This document shows positions 8,663 to 12,918 of a stretch of DNA of 12,918 nt, one piece after another. Where the stretch lies: positions 1-12,918 of the forward strand of contig WFUQ01000126.1 of the NCBI GenBank assembly GCA_015484935.1, given 5' to 3'. A model generated the notes under the pieces. That model was not told where the DNA came from and did not search any database. It was given only the letters and a program-made list of their open reading frames with translations. Both the position numbers and the translations under genes were made by a program. This stretch comes from Gammaproteobacteria bacterium (GTDB lineage: Bacteria; Pseudomonadota; Gammaproteobacteria; SZUA-229). Each line of letters begins with the position of its first letter. Positions within the stretch are counted from its first letter, which is position 1.

Positions 8663-9592
8663 CTAGACGTAAGTTAACCAGTCCGGATGCGACTCCAGAC
8701 GACCATGTACCGAATCGAAGTACATGGTTTGTAATTTTTCTGTGATCGGGCCACGGCTGCCGTTACCGATGGCGATGTCATCTATCTCGCGGATAGGCGT
8801 GACTTCAGCAGCTGTGCCGGTGAAGAACACTTCATCCGCTTCATACAGCTCTTCTATCTTTATGGTGGTCTCGACCACATCGTGACCGGCTTCGGCGGCC
8901 AGTGTGAAGATGGTATTTCGAGTGATGCCGTTCAACGATGCCACCAGAGTCGGTGTGTACAGAACACCGTCTTTCACCATGAAGATATTCTCACCGCTAC
9001 CTTCGGCGACGTTGCCTTTGCTGTCCAGCAACAAAGCTTCGTCATAGCCTTTACTCAGTGCTTCATCCAGTGCCAGCATGGAGTTGATGTAGTTACCGTT
9101 CGCCTTGGCGAGATACATGCTCGGATGTGAATCGTTCTTCTGATAGCTGGACTTGCGGATACGGATGCCGTTCTCCAGATTATCCTTACCCAGATACGCG
9201 CCCCACTCCCATGCAGCAACCATGACATGGACTTTCAGATTATCGGCGCGCAAACCCATGCCTTCTGAACCATAGAAACACATGGGACGAAGATAGGCTG
9301 ACTCCAGATTATTCTCGCTCACTGCCTTGCACTGCGCTTCATTGAGCGTGTCTTTATCGAATGGAATCTGCATGTTCATTATCTCGGCAGACTCGAACAG
9401 ACGATCAGTATGTTCTTTCAGACGGAAGATAGCCGTACCCTGTTCTGCCTTGTAGGCACGCACCCCTTCGAACACACCCATGCCGTAATGCAGGGTATGG
9501 GTCAATACATGGACCTTGGCTTCGCGCCAGTCGACCAGTTCTCCGTCGAACCAGATAACACCGTCTCTGTCTGACATGGTTTGCGCTGTCAT
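8663..9592 (-). CDS. ilvE: Branched-chain amino acid aminotransferase, IlvE
   Basis: IlvE is a PLP-dependent class IV aminotransferase performing the last step of leucine, isoleucine and valine synthesis, with glutamate as amino donor. The protein has 309 residues, the normal length. Features in order: IWFDGELVDW (13-22), LHYGMGVFEGVRAY (34-47), the PLP lysine Lys163 in YLAKANGNYINS, Glu197 in NVAEGSGENIF, the LNGITR loop (220-225) and the phosphate-binding TGTAAEV (258-264). The first ATG (9592) is preferred over an in-frame ATG five codons later because GAGAAG lies 6 nt before it, whereas the second has no such site. It lies 38 nt downstream of glnE and directly upstream of zf-CHCC, probably in one transcript. 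D-amino-acid transaminases share the fold, but the length and motifs favour IlvE. Confidence 0.95.
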   Translation of the reverse strand: MTAQTMSDRDGVIWFDGELVDWREAKVHVLTHTLHYGMGVFEGVRAYKAEQGTAIFRLKEHTDRLFESAEIMNMQIPFDKDTLNEAQCKAVSENNLESAYLRPMCFYGSEGMGLRADNLKVHVMVAAWEWGAYLGKDNLENGIRIRKSSYQKNDSHPSMYLAKANGNYINSMLALDEALSKGYDEALLLDSKGNVAEGSGENIFMVKDGVLYTPTLVASLNGITRNTIFTLAAEAGHDVVETTIKIEELYEADEVFFTGTAAEVTPIREIDDIAIGNGSRGPITEKLQTMYFDSVHGRLESHPDWLTYV

Positions 9593-9630
9593 ATCTCGCT
9601 TCTCACAATCGTAACCGTTCCGCTAACTAT

Positions 9631-12561
9631 TTAATCGGAGCCGGGTTCACTACCCGACTGTTCAAACTCTGCAAACAGGCGCTGCCATATCTCGCTGACA
9701 ACCTGCATCTGTTGCTGACAGGTACTGGCCAGCTCCTCATTCTCGACACACAGCGACCGATAGTTGGCTGCACGTCGTAATGCGATATACGCTGCGTACA
9801 TGTTCTCAAATTCGGTGCTGCTCAACCAAGCTATGCCGGCCAGCTGCGACAGTAAAACCAGTGTCGCAGTGGAGTCCAGCAATTCTTCGCGCTGTTCTGC
9901 CAGCAACAGCACCCCTGCCTGGGCGATAAATTCGATATCGACCAGACCACCTCTACCCTGTTTGAAATCGACCTTGCTGGTATCCCGGCTCGCCAGATGG
10001 TTGCGTATCTTTTCGCGCATATCGGAGACATCCTGCCCCAGTGCGTGCCAGTCGTTCTTCGATATCAATACCGAACGCCGGATTCTATCAAATTCCTGAC
10101 CTACCTGGATATCTCCTGCGACATATCGTGCCCTCACCAAGGCCTGATGCTCCCAGGTCCAGGCCCGGCCGTGCTGATATTGCTCGAATGCCTCGACACT
10201 GGTGACCATCAACCCGGAATGCCCGTCCGGCCGCAGACGGGTATCGATCTCATACAGCACACCACCGAAGGTGCGGGTACCGAGGATGTGCATGAAACGC
10301 TGCACCACCTTGCTGAAGAAGCTGCGGTTATCCAGCTGCTTGTCACCGCGGGTGAGCTGCTTGTCTCCACAGCTGTTGTGGATGAACACCACATCCAGAT
10401 CCGAGCCGTACCCCAGTTCGGCACCACCGAGTTTGCCATAGGCGATCACCGCCAGTCCGGGTTTCTGCTCCACACCATCGACCAGACAATGCGGTTCACC
10501 AAACTTTTCGACCGTATCGGCCCAGGCGATCGCCAGCGACTTCTGCACCAGCAGTTCGGCGACATCACTCAATCGATCTGCGATATCGGTCACCTTGTGC
10601 TCAGCCACCACATCCAGCATGGCGAACTTGAACAGGTTGGCCCGTTTGAACAGTCGCAGGCTGTCGAGTACCAGTTCAAAATCGTGGTTGGGTACGGCAC
10701 TGATCTTCGCTTCCAGCTGGGCTGCCAGTTCTGCTCTGTCCGGTAACGGCGGTCTGACATCCTGATCCAGAATCTCATCCAGCAACATCGGCATGTTACA
10801 TATCTGTTCGGTAAACCAGGGCCCGACCTGACACAGCCAGATGAGACGTTGGCGTAGCAGCGGATACTGTCGCAGCATCGACAGATAAGCAGGACGACGG
10901 ATGACAGCCAGCATGATATCGACCAGCCGTTGCAGGGTTTCGCTGGCACGATGATCTTCGATCTCGGTGAGCCACAGTGCCAGCAGATCGACGCATACCT
11001 CATGTGTGCTCACCGGAGCCAGCCGGACTGCCTGTGAATGCGAGAACACGTTCAGCACGTCGATCTCAGAGGATGTGATTTCGATACTCATCTCATCGAG
11101 CACCTGTTTCAGATCTTCCATCTCCAGATCAGCGGACTCATCATCCAGTAACTGTTGCAGAACCAGCTTCAATGACGATGAACCGGATGATGCCTCCTCA
11201 TCGTCAGCGATAAGGCGATTGAATATCTCCTGCACCGCATCGGTGTGTAGCTGTAACTGTCGCAGCAGATCATCCCAGCTATCGACACGCATGGCGAATA
11301 CCAGACGCTGCTGTGCCAGCTCGTCTGTCGGCAGACTATGCACCTGCTGGTCGCGTTCTATCTGCAATCTGTTTTCCAGTGTGCGCAGGTAACGGTATGC
11401 TGTCAATAATCGTTCGACATCACGGGCTTGCAGTATCTCCGCTTCAGCCAGTGTCTGTAATACGGTAACGATACTGCGCGACTGCAGGCGACTGTCCCGA
11501 CCACCTCGTATCAGCTGAAAAGTCTGACCGATAAATTCTATCTCGCGGATACCGCCTTTACCCAATTTGATATTTCCCTGTAGCGATCTGCGCTTCAACT
11601 GCTGCTCGATCATGGCTTTCATATCGCGGATGCCTTCGATCACCGTGAAATCCAGATAACGTCGATAGACGAAGGGTTTGAGGATACCAACCAGTGCTTC
11701 TTTTGCAGCATCATCTGCTACCAGCACACGCGCCTTGATCATGGCGTAACGTTCCCATTCGCGTCCTTGTGACTGATAATAATTTTCCATGGCGTTGAAG
11801 CTCATCGCCAACGGACCACTCTTGCCGTAAGGCCGCAGACGGGTATCGACACGGAACACGAAGCCGTCTTCGGTGACATCATCCAGTGCAGTCACAAAAT
11901 CACGGCACAGACGCTGGAAGTATTCGTGATTACTCAGATTACCGCGACCATCGGCTTTACCGTCCTGCGGGTAGAAGAAGATCAGATCGATATCCGAAGA
12001 GAAGTTGAGCTCACCACCACCGAGCTTGCCCATGCCCAGCACTACCAGCGACTGGCGCTCACCCGTCTCATCCCTGGCTACACCTGGACCGGCTTCATAG
12101 CGTTTATGCAGATAGACTGACAACTGCTGTACGATGGCAGTCGCCAGATCACTCTGTTCCTGCAGCAGGGTGGCTATCTCGGCCTGTTGTAACAGATCAC
12201 GCAGTGCAATGCGCATCATGTGCTGATTTCTGAACTGACGCAGTGTTTTTCTCAGAGTCGCGTCATCTACTACATCGAGCAATAAGCGGTTTAGTTCAGA
12301 ATTGAGCTGGTCGAGTGTGACCGCATCACCGAAACCCTGTTCGAACAGGTCCAGTGTCTGCTGCGGATAACGGATGCTGCTACGGGCGACAAACTCACTG
12401 CATGCCCATGCGCGCACGAGTAACTCAGGATGGCGCAATGTCTGACGATCGATCTGTTGCTGTTCGCAGGCATCTAACCATTGCTGCCAATACAGCTGTA
12501 CCTGCGCATGCAGGCTGTCGGGAATCAGATCGAGAAGTTTTTCAGGCAGTGTTGGCATCAT
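9631..12561 (-). CDS. glnE: Bifunctional glutamine synthetase adenylyltransferase/adenylyl-removing enzyme, GlnE
   Basis: GlnE adds or removes AMP on glutamine synthetase according to nitrogen status, controlled by PII and glutamine. The 976 residues compare with about 946 in E. coli. Two nucleotidyltransferase domains are visible. The N-terminal adenylyl-removing domain has GMGKLGGGELNFSSDIDL (176-193) with Asp190 and Asp192, then RLRPYGKSG. The C-terminal adenylyltransferase domain has AYGKLGGAELGYGSDLDVVF (707-726) with Asp721 and Asp723, then RLRPDGHSG. The repeated KGGIREIEF (335-343) and RGGLVDIEF (870-878) mark the end of each catalytic unit. The start is one of two adjacent ATGs (12561 or 12558); a TAA stop stands two codons upstream, so no longer start exists. 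No Shine-Dalgarno site is evident, and both ATGs lie in a hairpin arm. A short internal duplication, GDKQL, occurs at 732-736 and 739-743. Confidence 0.96.
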   Translation of the reverse strand: MMPTLPEKLLDLIPDSLHAQVQLYWQQWLDACEQQQIDRQTLRHPELLVRAWACSEFVARSSIRYPQQTLDLFEQGFGDAVTLDQLNSELNRLLLDVVDDATLRKTLRQFRNQHMMRIALRDLLQQAEIATLLQEQSDLATAIVQQLSVYLHKRYEAGPGVARDETGERQSLVVLGMGKLGGGELNFSSDIDLIFFYPQDGKADGRGNLSNHEYFQRLCRDFVTALDDVTEDGFVFRVDTRLRPYGKSGPLAMSFNAMENYYQSQGREWERYAMIKARVLVADDAAKEALVGILKPFVYRRYLDFTVIEGIRDMKAMIEQQLKRRSLQGNIKLGKGGIREIEFIGQTFQLIRGGRDSRLQSRSIVTVLQTLAEAEILQARDVERLLTAYRYLRTLENRLQIERDQQVHSLPTDELAQQRLVFAMRVDSWDDLLRQLQLHTDAVQEIFNRLIADDEEASSGSSSLKLVLQQLLDDESADLEMEDLKQVLDEMSIEITSSEIDVLNVFSHSQAVRLAPVSTHEVCVDLLALWLTEIEDHRASETLQRLVDIMLAVIRRPAYLSMLRQYPLLRQRLIWLCQVGPWFTEQICNMPMLLDEILDQDVRPPLPDRAELAAQLEAKISAVPNHDFELVLDSLRLFKRANLFKFAMLDVVAEHKVTDIADRLSDVAELLVQKSLAIAWADTVEKFGEPHCLVDGVEQKPGLAVIAYGKLGGAELGYGSDLDVVFIHNSCGDKQLTRGDKQLDNRSFFSKVVQRFMHILGTRTFGGVLYEIDTRLRPDGHSGLMVTSVEAFEQYQHGRAWTWEHQALVRARYVAGDIQVGQEFDRIRRSVLISKNDWHALGQDVSDMREKIRNHLASRDTSKVDFKQGRGGLVDIEFIAQAGVLLLAEQREELLDSTATLVLLSQLAGIAWLSSTEFENMYAAYIALRRAANYRSLCVENEELASTCQQQMQVVSEIWQRLFAEFEQSGSEPGSD
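10334..10375. repeat. Imperfect 21-bp tandem repeat inside glnE
   Basis: AGCTGCTTGTC occurs at 10334-10344 and again at 10355-10365. Over the full 21-bp period, 17 of 21 positions match by eye. It encodes the doubled GDKQL in the loop after the C-terminal DLD motif. It looks like an in-frame duplication of seven codons. Confidence 0.55.
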
Positions 12562-12592
12562 CTGACATTACACGCCTGATGCCAGATGATGC
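12555..12592. promoter_or_regulatory. 10-bp perfect inverted repeat enclosing the glnE start codons
   Basis: GCATCATCTG (12555-12564) and CAGATGATGC (12583-12592) pair perfectly around an 18-nt loop. In the minus-strand transcript the 3' arm contains both candidate ATG start codons of glnE, and the 5' arm lies in the gap after the phosphate transporter gene. It could hide the start codon or act as a processing or stability element. No T-run follows, so it is not a typical terminator. Confidence 0.5.
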
Positions 12593-12607
12593 AACAATCA
12601 TCTTGCT

Positions 12608-12918
12608 CTAGCCGAACACACCTTTGAGCATGAAGAAGAACATGATGGCGAGGAGACCACCTGCAGGCAGAGTCACCACCCATGACATGAAGATATTACG
12701 GATGACAGTCAGATTCAATGCACCGATACCACGTGCCAGACCGACACCGAGTACCGCACCGACCAGGGTATGCGTAGTCGAGATCGGCAGACCGGTCCCG
12801 GAAGCCAGTACCACGGTGGTCGCTGCTGCCAGTGTCGCCGCAAAACCACGGCTTGGTGTGAGCTCGGTGATCTGGTTACCCACGGTCGCGATCACTTTCT
12901 TGCCGTACATCATCAGGC
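12608..12918 (-). CDS. pit: Inorganic phosphate transporter, PiT family (C-terminal part)
   Basis: The last 103 codons of a membrane phosphate transporter lie here; the frame stays open past the window edge, so the methionines at 12911-12913 and just after it are internal. PiT proteins import metal-phosphate by proton symport (Pit type) or sodium symport. The fragment shows the conserved C-terminal half: GKKVIATVGNQITELTPSRGF, then a hydrophobic helix, then the signature GLPISTTHTLVGAVLGVGLARG, and a final membrane segment (WVVTLPAGGLLAIMFFFML) ending in KGVFG. It is 46 nt upstream of glnE on the same strand and may be co-transcribed with it. Whether this is a PitA-like or another PiT subtype cannot be settled from the fragment. 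Confidence 0.9.
   Translation of the reverse strand, partial: LMMYGKKVIATVGNQITELTPSRGFAATLAAATTVVLASGTGLPISTTHTLVGAVLGVGLARGIGALNLTVIRNIFMSWVVTLPAGGLLAIMFFFMLKGVFG

Noticed and set aside
9997-10746. Plus-strand open frame of 249 codons inside glnE
   Set aside because: It lies antisense to the conserved adenylyltransferase domain and resembles no known protein.
12911-12913. ATG at the right edge as the start of the phosphate transporter
   Set aside because: The frame stays open beyond it and the sequence corresponds to the C-terminal part of the family, so it is an internal methionine.

Overview
The window looks like part of a gammaproteobacterial chromosome of moderate GC. The right half is a housekeeping block: a PiT phosphate transporter (partial), glnE, ilvE and a small zf-CHCC protein, all on the minus strand and closely spaced. 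A glnE-ilvE neighbourhood next to LPS core genes is familiar from Pseudomonas-type genomes (established knowledge). I cannot name the genus from sequence alone.

Layout, left to right. Positions 1-77 hold the first 25 codons of a minus-strand gene that leaves the window; it may be a P-loop NTPase. Positions 78-304 are an AT-rich non-coding gap with a strong -10 box, a 20-bp dyad resembling an operator, and a weak hairpin. Positions 305-1351 (minus) encode a GT9 heptosyltransferase-like enzyme. A 177-bp divergent promoter region separates it from a six-gene plus-strand operon, pseB-pseC-pseF-pseG-pseH-pseI (1529-7036), in which every junction overlaps by 1 to 11 nt. Facing this operon, 22 nt from its end, is a minus-strand KpsS/capsule-synthesis-type glycosyltransferase (7059-8396). 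It continues the direction of the housekeeping block: zf-CHCC (8441-8650), ilvE (8663-9592), glnE (9631-12561) and the partial PiT transporter (12608-12918).

How the genes fit together. The six pse genes give the whole route from UDP-GlcNAc to CMP-pseudaminic acid: PseB dehydrates and epimerises, PseC transaminates, PseH acetylates, PseG removes UDP, PseI condenses with phosphoenolpyruvate, and PseF activates with CTP. The GT9 enzyme on one side and the KpsS-like enzyme on the other suggest that the sugar goes onto a surface polysaccharide (LPS or capsule). No flagellin or Maf-type gene is visible here, although the window is too short to exclude flagellar use. The KpsS-like protein is the best candidate in the window for the pseudaminyltransferase and is the most interesting lead. 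Other points of note are a 10-bp perfect hairpin that contains the glnE start codons, a 13-codon micro-ORF that exactly bridges zf-CHCC and the KpsS-like gene, and the operator-like dyad upstream of the truncated left-edge gene.
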